This document shows positions 25,487 through 33,764 of a stretch of 64,000 bases of DNA, one piece after another (positions within the stretch are counted from its first letter, which is position 1; the number at the start of each line of letters is the position of its first letter). Source of the stretch: Bradyrhizobium sp. SRL28 (lineage in GTDB: Bacteria > Pseudomonadota > Alphaproteobacteria > Rhizobiales > Xanthobacteraceae); the NCBI RefSeq assembly GCF_018596315.1, contig NZ_JAHEAG010000002.1, positions 248,001 to 312,000 on the forward strand, read 5' to 3'. The position numbers and the translations under genes were made by a program. Under the pieces are notes generated by a model, which saw only the letters and a list, made by a program, of their open reading frames with translations, was not told where the DNA came from and ran no database searches.

Positions 25487-26281
25487 TCAGGTCACGAACT
25501 TGTGGAAGTTCGGTTCGCGCTTCTCGTTGAACGCCGTGACGCCTTCCTTCGATTCAGCGGTGTCGTAGAACATTTTCACCGCGTGAAGGGCGAAGTTGCT
25601 GATGCCGCGGATGTTGTCCGAGTCGGCGTTGAAGGATCGCTTGGCGAGCGCAATCGCGGTCGGCGACCGCTGCGCCAGCTTGTCGGTCCAGTCCTTGACG
25701 GCAGCGTCGAGCTCGGCTGCGGGGACCACCTTGTTGACCAGGCCCATTTCGCGCGCCTGCTCGGCGGTGTAGCGATCATTGATGAACCAGATCTCGCGGG
25801 CTTTCTTTTCGCCGACGTGGCGCGCAAGAAAGGCCGTACCCCAGCCGGCGTCTACCGATCCGACTTTCGGACCAACCTGTCCGAATTGGGCGGTGTCGGC
25901 CGCAATGGTGAGGTCGCAGAGCGTGGCGAGCACGTTGCCGCCGCCAATGGCGAAACCGTTGACGCGGGCGATCACCGGCTTCGGAACATCGCGGATCAGG
26001 CCCTGCAGTTCATCGATCGGCAGTCCCACCACGCCGCGGCCGTCATACTGCCCCTCATGCGCCGATTGATCGCCGCCGGTGCAGAAAGCCTTTTCGCCGG
26101 CGCCGGTCAGGACGATGCTTGCGACCTGCCGATCGTTGGCTGCGAGATGGAAGGCCTGGATCAGTTCCTCCAATGTCTGTCCGCGGAACGCGTTGTAAAC
26201 CTTTGGACGGTTGATGATGATCCACGCCGCGCGATCGCGGACTTCGTAGATGACGTCGGTGAACTGCTTTGGATCTGTCAT
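25487..26281 (-). CDS. badI: BadI-like 2-ketocyclohexanecarboxyl-CoA hydrolase
   Basis: A 264-residue crotonase-fold protein that closely follows my recollection of R. palustris BadI along its length: AWIIINRPKVYNAFRG, KAFCTGGDQSAHEGQYDGRG, VGLPIDELQGLIRDVPKPVI, GQVGPKVGSVDAGWGTAFLA, KKAREIWF. BadI hydrolytically opens the cyclic beta-keto CoA ester to pimelyl-CoA. The GGDQSxHxGxYDGRG stretch separates this group (and MenB) from ordinary hydratases. The neighbouring BadH-like SDR would supply its substrate. The true ring here may differ from cyclohexane. Confidence 0.85.
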   Translation of the reverse strand: MTDPKQFTDVIYEVRDRAAWIIINRPKVYNAFRGQTLEELIQAFHLAANDRQVASIVLTGAGEKAFCTGGDQSAHEGQYDGRGVVGLPIDELQGLIRDVPKPVIARVNGFAIGGGNVLATLCDLTIAADTAQFGQVGPKVGSVDAGWGTAFLARHVGEKKAREIWFINDRYTAEQAREMGLVNKVVPAAELDAAVKDWTDKLAQRSPTAIALAKRSFNADSDNIRGISNFALHAVKMFYDTAESKEGVTAFNEKREPNFHKFVT

Positions 26282-26299
26282 GGCGTTTCCTCGCGTGGC

Positions 26300-27058
26300 T
26301 TAGATCATGTTCATTCCACCGGAGACGGAGATGGTCTGTCCGGTGATGTATTTTCCGTCGTCGGAAGCGAGCATGGCAACGATCCCGCCGTAGTCCTCGG
26401 GCTCGCCCATACGCCGCAGCGGAATTCCCCTGACCATCGCGTCCTTCCATTTGACGGCTTGCTCGCCCTCGCCAAGGACGGTGGCCATCATCGGCGTGTT
26501 GGTTGGACCCGGACAGATGGCGTTGAGCAGGACATTCTTGCGCGCCAGCTCGCGGGCCAGCGATTTGGTGAAGGAGATCAGCCCGCCCTTGCAGGCGGAG
26601 TAGACGGCTTCGTCACTGGTTCCGACCCGCGCCGCATCGGAGGCGATGTTGACAATTCGCCCGCCGCCGCGTTCGGCCATCAGAGGCGCAACCGCCTTGT
26701 GGGTGTTGAGGGGACCATAGAGATTGATGCGAATGATCTTGTCCCAGAGGTCCTTGTCGGTCTTCAGGAACGGCATCGGCCGGTCCCAGCCGGCGTTGTT
26801 GACCAGGAGCCAGATCGGGCCGAGATCGGCTTCGACCTTCGCGACCGCGTCGCCGACGGAGGCGGCATCTCCAACGTCCACCGCATAGGTCTTGATGACC
26901 GCCTGCGGCGCGAGTTTTGCAGTTTCTTCGCCGGCTTGTGGGTTGATGTCGAACACCGCCACCTTGCAGCCTTCCTCGGCCAGGCGCAGCGTCAGCCCGC
27001 GCCCGATTCCCTGTCCTCCGCCCGTGACCACGGCGACTTTCCCAGATAATCCTTTCAC
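26300..27058 (-). CDS. badH: BadH-like 2-hydroxycyclohexanecarboxyl-CoA dehydrogenase (SDR)
   Basis: A 252-residue classical SDR: TGGGQGIGRG, NNAGWDRPMPF, IVNIASDAARVGTSDEAVY with the catalytic Ser, then YSACK and a C-terminal ISVSGGMNM. The NNAGWD and NIASDAARVGxSxEAVYxACKGGL stretches are characteristic of BadH. VFDIN at strand 2 predicts NAD. It would oxidise the beta-hydroxy ring CoA ester to the beta-keto ester opened by the BadI-like enzyme encoded 18 bp downstream. Confidence 0.85.
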   Translation of the reverse strand: MKGLSGKVAVVTGGGQGIGRGLTLRLAEEGCKVAVFDINPQAGEETAKLAPQAVIKTYAVDVGDAASVGDAVAKVEADLGPIWLLVNNAGWDRPMPFLKTDKDLWDKIIRINLYGPLNTHKAVAPLMAERGGGRIVNIASDAARVGTSDEAVYSACKGGLISFTKSLARELARKNVLLNAICPGPTNTPMMATVLGEGEQAVKWKDAMVRGIPLRRMGEPEDYGGIVAMLASDDGKYITGQTISVSGGMNMI

Positions 27059-27161
27059 CGAAAATCTCCCTTGTCGTTTGTCATTGTTGTTGCCGCGCGC
27101 GGCCCGATCAAGCGGGAATATGGCGCTACCGGTGTTGCAGCGCGCGCCAGCGGCGCTCAGC

Positions 27162-28343
27162 TCACGAGACCGCGCCGTTCTTCTGCAGCGTGAATCCGTG
27201 CTGCGAATACATCTGCCGCGCGATGATCGTCTTCATGATCTCGATCGAACCTCCGGCGATTTTTACGATCCGTGCATCCGCGTAGGCCCGTGCAATCGGA
27301 TATTCCCACATATATCCCCAGCCGCCGAACAGCTGCAGACATTCATCCACCGTTTCGCAGTGAAGCTCGGAGGTGAACATTTTTGCCATCGCTGCGTCCA
27401 CGGGATCGAGCTTGCCTTCCATGAACAGCGAGATGCATTTGTCGGTAAAGACGCGCGCGACGGCCGCCTTGGTCCTGAGGTCGGCCAGCTTGAATTGGGT
27501 GTTCTGGAAATCGGCAATCTTCTGACCGAACGCGCTGCGCTCGGCCGTATATTGCAACGTCCAGTCGATCACTGTCTCGGTGACAACAGCCGACCGGATC
27601 GCCTGGGCGAGGCGCTCCTGCGACAGCTTGGTCATCATCTGGGCAAATCCCTTGCCCTCCTTGCCCAGCAGGTTGCTTGCGGGAATGCGAACATTGTCGA
27701 AGAACAGTTCCGACGTATCCTGCGCCTTCATGCCGAGCTTTTCCAGATTCCGGCCACGCTTGAAGCCAGGCCGGTCGCTCTCGACGATGAACAGCGTGAC
27801 GCCTTTTGCCCCGGCATGGCTGTCGGTCTTGGTCGCCAATACGACGAAGTCGCAAAGCTGGCCGTTGGAAATGAAGACTTTCTGGCCGTTGATGACGAAA
27901 TCGTCGCCGTCGCGCATGGCGCGGGTCCGGATCGCCTTGAGGTCGCTGCCGGCATGAGGCTCGGTCATGCCGAGCGATCCGATTGCTTCGCCCGACACCA
28001 TCCTGGGCAGCCACTTGCGCTTTTGTTCTTCGGTGCCGAAGGACAGAAGATATGTCGCGACCAGGTCGGTATGGATGAGAAAGCCGGGCCCGCTGGCGCC
28101 GGACCGCCAGAGCTCTTCGAAGACAACGACGTCGAAGAGGTAATCGAGCCCCATCCCGCCATATTCCTCAGGGACGGTGCAGCAGAGCAGGCCGGCCGCT
28201 CCCGCCTTTAGCCACAGCTCGCGCGGAACGATGCCGTCCTCTTCCCATTTGGCGTGGAAGGGCACGATCTCGCGATCGACGAAGCGCCGGACGGTTTCCC
28301 GGAAAATTTCATGTTCTTCGCGAAAGATCGTGCGCTCGATCAT
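27162..28343 (-). CDS. Acyl-CoA dehydrogenase
   Basis: A 393-residue dehydrogenase: GMTEPHAGSDLKAIRTRA, GQKVFISNGQ, RSAFGQKIADFQNTQFKLAD and C-terminal IVKIAGGSIEIMKTIIARQM. As in LCAD-type enzymes, the MCAD catalytic Glu position is not acidic. First gene of the five-gene operon ending at 23341. Start ATG 28343 (MIERTIFREE) matches the family; an in-frame upstream extension crosses the MarR-type box and is rejected. Likely catalyses the first alpha,beta-desaturation of the activated acid. Confidence 0.9.
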   Translation of the reverse strand: MIERTIFREEHEIFRETVRRFVDREIVPFHAKWEEDGIVPRELWLKAGAAGLLCCTVPEEYGGMGLDYLFDVVVFEELWRSGASGPGFLIHTDLVATYLLSFGTEEQKRKWLPRMVSGEAIGSLGMTEPHAGSDLKAIRTRAMRDGDDFVINGQKVFISNGQLCDFVVLATKTDSHAGAKGVTLFIVESDRPGFKRGRNLEKLGMKAQDTSELFFDNVRIPASNLLGKEGKGFAQMMTKLSQERLAQAIRSAVVTETVIDWTLQYTAERSAFGQKIADFQNTQFKLADLRTKAAVARVFTDKCISLFMEGKLDPVDAAMAKMFTSELHCETVDECLQLFGGWGYMWEYPIARAYADARIVKIAGGSIEIMKTIIARQMYSQHGFTLQKNGAVS

Positions 28344-28370
28344 TGTCAAAACGCGTCCTGTCTGATTTAG

Positions 28371-28382
28371 TTTGCTAGTGTA
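28371..28382. promoter_or_regulatory. MarR-type box (TTTGCTAGTGTA)
   Basis: One perfect half (CTAGTGTACC), 28 bp upstream of the acyl-CoA dehydrogenase start, in the divergent spacer. Confidence 0.55.
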
Positions 28383-28435
28383 CCATCTTTGGAATGGGTA
28401 TACAATGCGAGACTGGCGTTGCGCAAGCACGATAG

Positions 28436-28447
28436 TACACCAACGAA
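28436..28447. promoter_or_regulatory. MarR-type half box (TACACCAACGAA)
   Basis: Strong left half GTACAC, poor right half; 26 bp before the start of the long hydratase gene. The weakest of the set. Confidence 0.35.
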
Positions 28448-28472
28448 CGGTAACTCAAGCAACGAGGGAACG

Positions 28473-29771
28473 ATGCCGGGAGCGCCGGAGCTGAAGCAAT
28501 TTCGGACCGAACGGTCGTCGAACGGGGTCCTCCATCTGGTCTTCGACATGCCCGGCCGCTCGATGAACGTCTTCTCAAACGCGGCAATCGAGGAACTCGG
28601 CAGGTTTGCCGACTGGCTGCCGCAAAGCGACGTGGCGGGCGTTGTCATCCGCTCCGGCAAGGCTTCCGCGTTTTGCGCCGGCGCCGATCTGGCCGAGCTG
28701 GAAACCGCCTACGATATGATCATGGCGGCGCCCGCGGCCGAACGCGACGGCGTCGCGTTCGATCACTTCTTTCGGCTGAGCCAGGGATTGCGCAAGCTCG
28801 AAACCGCGGGCAAGCCCGTTGCGGTGGCGATCGCGGGACTGGCGCTGGGCGGCGGCGCCGAGTTCGCGCTTGCGGCGCATTACAGGGTCATCACCGATCA
28901 ACCACAGAGCACGTTTGGCCTGCCTGAGTCGCTGGTGGGATTATTACCCGGAGGGGGAGGAACCCAGCGTCTTCCGCGCCTGATCGGCGTCGAGGCGGCG
29001 CTGCCGGTTCTGCTCGACGGTGCCAGGATCGGCGGAGCGGCGGCTATCGCGGTCGGTCTCGCGGACGCATTGGTGGCGCCGGGTGAAGAGGTGGCGGCCG
29101 CGGAGCGCTGGGTGCTGTCGCGCCCGGCTGCCGCGCAGCCGTGGGACCGGCCTGACTGGCGCGTAAAGGATGCGGAAGGCTTCGCGGCGCAGATCGGACA
29201 ACGGCGCGCGAGCGTCCTGGCCGAGACGTTGGGGCACTATCCGGCGCCGCTCGCCATTCTCAACTGCGTCGAACAGGGATTTCCGCAAGCTTTCGACGAT
29301 GCGATCCGGACCGAGATGAAAATCTTTGCGAAGCTGATCCAGAGGCGGGAGGCTCGCAACATGATCCGGACGTTGTTCCTTGGAAGACTCGACTACGAGC
29401 GGCTGAAAAAGAATGGGATGGACCCCAAGGTCGTCGATGCCGTCGCGGCGGTCTCACGCGTGCTGGGTGTCCAATCGGGGAGGGGCGAAGAACTCTCGCA
29501 GTCCTTCGTGCGAGCGGGATTTCGCGTCGACCAGACGCAGAAGTCTGTCTTTGATGGCCGGATCTCGGGTTCAAGCTATTGGTTTGACGACGAGCCGAAG
29601 ACGTGGGGAAAGCAACTCCTGCGCACCCGGCTCGCTGAAGCTGAAGACGCGGCGGCAGGCTGGCGGTCCCAGCTTGACGAGCCCGAGCGCCGTGCGGCCG
29701 ACTATCTGCTCGTAACAAAGGAAGGCTTTCCCGCTTACCTCGGCGGCTTGTTTGCCGCTGGCTTGGGTTAG
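28473..29771 (+). CDS. Enoyl-CoA hydratase with FadB/FadJ-like C-terminal remnant
   Basis: A 432-residue protein. Residues 1-200 are a crotonase domain: VFDMPGRSMNVFS, SAFCAGADLAELE, IAGLALGGGAEFALAAHYR, and GLPESLVGLLPGGGGTQRLPR with the catalytic Glu. The linker (about 240-310, FDDAIRTEMKIFAKLIQ, MIRTLFLG) resembles that between the two halves of FadB/FadJ, and the last 30 residues (AADYLLVTKEGFPAYLGG) resemble the end of the hydroxyacyl-CoA dehydrogenase half, but no GxGxxG NAD-binding domain lies between. It therefore looks like a multifunctional enzyme without its Rossmann domain. Coupled by context to the CoA-transferase that follows. Confidence 0.85.
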   Translation: MPGAPELKQFRTERSSNGVLHLVFDMPGRSMNVFSNAAIEELGRFADWLPQSDVAGVVIRSGKASAFCAGADLAELETAYDMIMAAPAAERDGVAFDHFFRLSQGLRKLETAGKPVAVAIAGLALGGGAEFALAAHYRVITDQPQSTFGLPESLVGLLPGGGGTQRLPRLIGVEAALPVLLDGARIGGAAAIAVGLADALVAPGEEVAAAERWVLSRPAAAQPWDRPDWRVKDAEGFAAQIGQRRASVLAETLGHYPAPLAILNCVEQGFPQAFDDAIRTEMKIFAKLIQRREARNMIRTLFLGRLDYERLKKNGMDPKVVDAVAAVSRVLGVQSGRGEELSQSFVRAGFRVDQTQKSVFDGRISGSSYWFDDEPKTWGKQLLRTRLAEAEDAAAGWRSQLDEPERRAADYLLVTKEGFPAYLGGLFAAGLG

Positions 29772-29798
29772 ACGAGGCGCACGCAAAGGAGAGAAGTT

Positions 29799-30989
29799 GT
29801 GGCCAAGCCTCTCGACGGTGTCAGGGTTCTCGATCTTTCAAAGGTGCTCGCGGGGCCGCTCTGCGCGCAGTATCTCGGCGATCTCGGCGCGGAGGTCATC
29901 AAGGTTGAGGCGGTAGGGCAGGGCGACGAGACGCGCGGCTGGCCGCCGTTTCCAGCGCCGGGGCTGGGCACCGTGTTTCTGAGCGCCAACCGCAACAAGC
30001 GAAGCATTGCGATCAATATGAAATCGGAGAAGGGGCGGGCGCTGGTGCACGAACTGGCAAAGTCCGCCGATGTCGCGATCGAGAGTTTTGGCACCGGCGT
30101 TGCCGAGCGGTTGAGAATCGATGCCGACAGCCTTCGCGCGCTGAACGATCGGCTGATCCATTGCAGCATCTCCGGATTTGGCCGTTCCGGGCCGCTGAAG
30201 AATTCACCGGGCTACGACGTGATCCTGCAGGCTTTCAGCGGCGTCATGTCGATGACCGGGGATGAGGCCGGGGGATACATACGCAGCCCGATTTCGCCGA
30301 TCGATCAGATGACGGGCGTGCATGCCTTCAGCGGTATTCTGGCCTGCCTGCTGGCGCGGGAGAAGTCGGGCAAGGGGGCTTCAATCCAGGTGTCGCTGTT
30401 CGACACCGCGCTTGGGCTGCTGGGTTACAATCTGCAAACCTTTTGGGAACGCGGAGCCCAGCCCGCCAAATGCGGCTCCAGTCATGAATCGCTTTGTCCC
30501 TACCAGGCGTTCGAGGCGTCCGATGGACCGATCATGATCGGGGTGGCCAATGATAATCTCTGGCGCAAGTTCTGCGCGGTAGCGGGCCTGAATGCGATCG
30601 TCGACGATCCCCGGTTTCGCACCAATGCGGACCGGGTCGTCCATCGCGCCGAAACGCTGGGCCATGTGCAGTCGGTGATCGCGTCGCGAACGGTCGAACA
30701 GTGGAACACGGCGCTCAATGAAGTCGGCATTCCCTGTTCGCCGATCAATACGATCGCTCAACTCCTCGCGCATCCGCACACCAGGGCGAATGCGCTAATC
30801 ATGCAGTACGATCACGCCGCAGCTGGTCGTCTCAGCTGCGTGGGCCACCCCGTTACTTTCGTCGGAGAAGAACGCAGCGCCGGCCTGCCGCCGCCGATGC
30901 CGGGACAACATACCGACGAGATCCTGCGGGAGACAGGTCTGTCGCCGGCAGCCATCGAGGAATTGCGCCGCGAAGAAGTGATCGGCTGA
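29799..30989 (+). CDS. CaiB/BaiF family (type III) CoA-transferase
   Basis: A 396-residue protein beginning PLDGVRVLDLSKVLAGPLCAQYLGDLGAEVIKVE, the family's signature start. The expected catalytic Asp region is near residue 165-175 (SPISPIDQMTG). It transfers CoA between carboxylic acids without ATP, so it could activate the substrate using a pathway CoA ester and offers an alternative to the ATP-dependent ligase in the same cluster. GTG start with AAAGGAGAG upstream; 27 bp after the hydratase. Confidence 0.93.
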   Translation: MAKPLDGVRVLDLSKVLAGPLCAQYLGDLGAEVIKVEAVGQGDETRGWPPFPAPGLGTVFLSANRNKRSIAINMKSEKGRALVHELAKSADVAIESFGTGVAERLRIDADSLRALNDRLIHCSISGFGRSGPLKNSPGYDVILQAFSGVMSMTGDEAGGYIRSPISPIDQMTGVHAFSGILACLLAREKSGKGASIQVSLFDTALGLLGYNLQTFWERGAQPAKCGSSHESLCPYQAFEASDGPIMIGVANDNLWRKFCAVAGLNAIVDDPRFRTNADRVVHRAETLGHVQSVIASRTVEQWNTALNEVGIPCSPINTIAQLLAHPHTRANALIMQYDHAAAGRLSCVGHPVTFVGEERSAGLPPPMPGQHTDEILRETGLSPAAIEELRREEVIG

Positions 30990-31010
30990 GCGGGCGATAG
31001 TCGATCGATT

Positions 31011-31038
31011 GAGGGCGAGACGGTCTGGTCTCGCCCTC
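31011..31038. terminator. Bidirectional hairpin terminator
   Basis: Perfect 11-bp inverted repeat GAGGGCGAGAC / GTCTCGCCCTC with a 6-nt loop, in the 59-bp gap between the convergent CoA-transferase and binding-protein genes. There is no long T-run, but location and strength suit termination from both sides. Confidence 0.75.
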
Positions 31039-31048
31039 GGCATCGCAA

Positions 31049-32242
31049 TCATTCCTCGAGCAGCTTCCATGACGTCTTCTCGAAGACGGCCATGCGCAGT
31101 GTGCGATAGGGGGCGTAGTTCTCCTTCGAATTGGTCAGCTCGATCCCCGGAAGCAGCATGCCGACGCGTTCCTTGTTGAAGGTCGTCGCCTGAGCCAGGA
31201 GGTTTTCGCGCGTCAGATTGTCGCCGCAGCGCTTTAGCCCAAGAGCGATAGCCTGGGCGTTGACATAACCTGACAGGGCAATGAAATCGTTCGGACTGTC
31301 ATTCGGCGCCCACTTCTTCATGAAGTCGATATAGTCGACGACCTCTGGATCCTGTGCCCAGGCGGGATCACCGGCCTGCTTTGTGAACTGCGTCGTGAAG
31401 GCGCCCTGAACGTTCTCCAACCCGGCAGGTGTCAGCACGCCCTGCACCGAGTTCACCGGACTGGCCAAAAGCTGCGTCGGCTTCCAGTTCAGCTCGTTTG
31501 CCTTCTTGATGGCCTGGGCGGCGAATTTCGGCGTCGTGAAAAGGATCAGCGTATCGGCGCCAGAGGTTTTGAGCTGGATCATCTCGGAATCGACGGTGGG
31601 ATAGCTGATCTCGTAGGTGGCTTCGGCCACGATCTTGGCGGTGCCGGTTCCCAGCCCTCTCTTGAAGCCTGTGAGATAGTCCTTTCCGTAGTCGTCGTTC
31701 TGATAGAGGACGGCGATCTTTGCGTTCGGCATCTTCTTGAGGATGAACTGTCCGAAGGTGGCACCCTCCATCTCGAACGGCGGATAGAACGGCACGGTCC
31801 AGGGGAAATTCTGTGGATCGTTGAACCGTCGGCCACCCGCCGAGATGAAGATGTGAGGGACCTTGTTCTGGTTGAGGTACTTCTGGACGGCGATGTTGGG
31901 AACCGTGCCGACGGTGCCGACTTCGGCGAGGACCTCATCGTTTTCGATCAGCTTGCGGGTCTGTTCGATGGCTTTCGGGGGACTGAACGCATTGTCGAGC
32001 GAAATCAAATTCACTTTCCTGCCGTTGATGCCGCCTTTCTCGTTCAACATCTGGAAATAGCCGGTCATGACGCGGCCGTAGCTCGAAAAGGCCGAGGCCG
32101 GTCCGCTGTAGGGCACGGTCTGGCCTATCTTGATTTCGGTGTCGGTGACACCAGGGCCATATTTCTTTTCAGCGGCCACGGCTTCGACTGCGAAGCCGCT
32201 TATTAACAAAGTCGAGACAATGCTCAGTGTCGAGTACTTCAT
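31049..32242 (-). CDS. Branched-chain amino acid-type ABC transporter substrate-binding protein
   Basis: A 397-residue exported protein of the LivJ/HmgG family. The signal peptide is about residues 1-23 (cleavage near AVAAEKK). The mature N-terminus reads GVTDTEIKIGQTVPYSGPAS, followed by MLNEKGGINGRKVNL, all typical. In catabolic islands such proteins often bind aromatic or alicyclic acids. No permease or ATPase genes are nearby, so it must share a Liv-type transporter encoded elsewhere. Preceded by a perfect MarR-type box. Confidence 0.92.
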   Translation of the reverse strand: MKYSTLSIVSTLLISGFAVEAVAAEKKYGPGVTDTEIKIGQTVPYSGPASAFSSYGRVMTGYFQMLNEKGGINGRKVNLISLDNAFSPPKAIEQTRKLIENDEVLAEVGTVGTVPNIAVQKYLNQNKVPHIFISAGGRRFNDPQNFPWTVPFYPPFEMEGATFGQFILKKMPNAKIAVLYQNDDYGKDYLTGFKRGLGTGTAKIVAEATYEISYPTVDSEMIQLKTSGADTLILFTTPKFAAQAIKKANELNWKPTQLLASPVNSVQGVLTPAGLENVQGAFTTQFTKQAGDPAWAQDPEVVDYIDFMKKWAPNDSPNDFIALSGYVNAQAIALGLKRCGDNLTRENLLAQATTFNKERVGMLLPGIELTNSKENYAPYRTLRMAVFEKTSWKLLEE

Positions 32243-32308
32243 GCTTCCCCTCCCGATGCCGATTTTATTTGCCGTTGCATGGACGGCGCCTGAATGCGGC
32301 TATGTCCG

Positions 32309-32320
32309 TACACCAGTGTA
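32309..32320. promoter_or_regulatory. MarR-type box (TACACCAGTGTA)
   Basis: Both 5-bp arms are perfect (TACAC / GTGTA), 67 bp before the binding-protein start. Confidence 0.68.
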
Positions 32321-32455
32321 TCATATACTATAACACTGTGCTATCCCAAGCGGAATTCGTTCTGTCGTTTGTTGCGCTGCAAAGAGATGATGTCGGATTG
32401 TCTCGAGGCCGGAGCTGTCGAGCCTTGAATGGCGATCCGGCCATGATACATATCG

Positions 32456-32467
32456 TACTAAAGTGTA
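32456..32467. promoter_or_regulatory. MarR-type box (TACTAAAGTGTA)
   Basis: Extended context CGTACTAAAGTGTACTA; 77 bp before the phosphotransferase start, on the other side of the divergent spacer. Confidence 0.6.
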
Positions 32468-32544
32468 CTAATTTAGGGACCTGCGTCGCTCTACGGCAAG
32501 GCTGACGCGGGCTCGACGGCGATACTGTCAGCCGAGGAGGGATC

Positions 32545-33720
32545 ATGGGTGCATCGAGCGCGACGGCTCTGGCCGCGCTAAAAATCGGGGGGCGCGTTGC
32601 TTTCGAGCGCCTGGTTCGCCCAAAGGCGCGAGGACGGGACGACGTTCCTTGCTCACCAGGCGCGATCACGCCCGAATGGCTGACGGCCGTACTCTGCGAA
32701 AAGCATCCGGGAGCCATGGTCACGCAGGTCGTGGTTAAGCCGGCCAGCGCAGGAACGCATGAGCGCCATCGGCTGATCGTCAGCTATAACGAAGCCGGCC
32801 ACCGCGCCGGTTTGCCCGGCTCGATCTTCACTAAATCACTGCCGAGCGTCGTCACGCGCATGATCGGCGGCTTTAATGGTACGGCGCGGGTCGAAGGCCA
32901 GTTTTTCACGCAACTTCGGCCATTGCTGCAGGTCGAGGCGCCGGTGGGCTACCACGCCGCGTTCAACCGCCGGACATTTGCATCGATCCTTCTGCTGGAG
33001 GATCTGGTCGCGACAAAGTCTGCGACGTTCTGCAATCACCAGACCTACGTCACCCGCGAGATGGCGGACGACATGATTGATGTGCTGGCCGCGCTGCATG
33101 CGCGCTTTTACGGTGAGCCCGAGCTTGCGACGCGATATCGCTGGGTTGCCGGCTATCCGAGATGGTTCACGATCGGTGCGGAAAAGATGAGTCTGGAGTA
33201 TTACACCCGGAAGGCATTCGAAGCCGCCTCGTCTGTCATCCCAAAAAAGGTGTTGGCGCAGCGCGATGCAGTGTGGCCGGCGGCGATGCGCGCGCTTGCC
33301 GTCCACGAAGGCGAGGGGCAGGGCCTGATCCACTCCGATGTTCACATCGGAAACTGGTACCGGACGGCCGCAGGAAAGATGGGCTTGTGCGACTGGCAGT
33401 GCCTTTCACGCGGCCATTGGTCGCGGGACTTCGCCTACGCGGTGACGGCGGCGCTGACGCCAGATGATCGCCGCAAGTGGGAGAAGGATCTGCTGGCTCG
33501 CTATCTCGAACGATTTGCCGAACTCACGGGCTCGAGGCCGGATTTCGACGGGAGCTTTCGACACTACAGGGAGCAAATGGTGCACGCGCTCCTGATGTGG
33601 ACGATTACGCTGTGTCACTCACCACTGCTGCCCAACATGCAGCCGGAGGAGACCACGCTGACCATGATCGAACGAATAACGACGGCGATGGCGGATCTGG
33701 ATTCAATCGATAGTTTGTAG
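32545..33720 (+). CDS. APH-family phosphotransferase, possible hydroxyacyl-CoA kinase
   Basis: A 391-residue protein of the aminoglycoside-phosphotransferase/choline-kinase fold. The Brenner motif is intact (H263-S-D265-VHIGN270, catalytic Asp265), and the metal-binding Asp is D283 in CDWQ. It is not obviously a resistance enzyme: it sits behind a MarR-type box in an acyl-CoA catabolic region. Known relatives include the kinase domains of ACAD10/ACAD11 and LvaA, which phosphorylate 4-hydroxyacyl-CoA. That role fits the many acyl-CoA dehydrogenases nearby but is inference. Confidence 0.82.
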   Translation: MGASSATALAALKIGGRVAFERLVRPKARGRDDVPCSPGAITPEWLTAVLCEKHPGAMVTQVVVKPASAGTHERHRLIVSYNEAGHRAGLPGSIFTKSLPSVVTRMIGGFNGTARVEGQFFTQLRPLLQVEAPVGYHAAFNRRTFASILLLEDLVATKSATFCNHQTYVTREMADDMIDVLAALHARFYGEPELATRYRWVAGYPRWFTIGAEKMSLEYYTRKAFEAASSVIPKKVLAQRDAVWPAAMRALAVHEGEGQGLIHSDVHIGNWYRTAAGKMGLCDWQCLSRGHWSRDFAYAVTAALTPDDRRKWEKDLLARYLERFAELTGSRPDFDGSFRHYREQMVHALLMWTITLCHSPLLPNMQPEETTLTMIERITTAMADLDSIDSL

Positions 33721-33764
33721 GATGCTGGGTCGTAGCGGGTTGGGAATGCCGGAAAGAGCGCTTC

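Noticed and set aside
32331..32342. Possible eleventh MarR-type box (TAACACTGTGCT) beside 32309
   Set aside because: Only the central part matches and it lies next to a much better site, so it may be chance.
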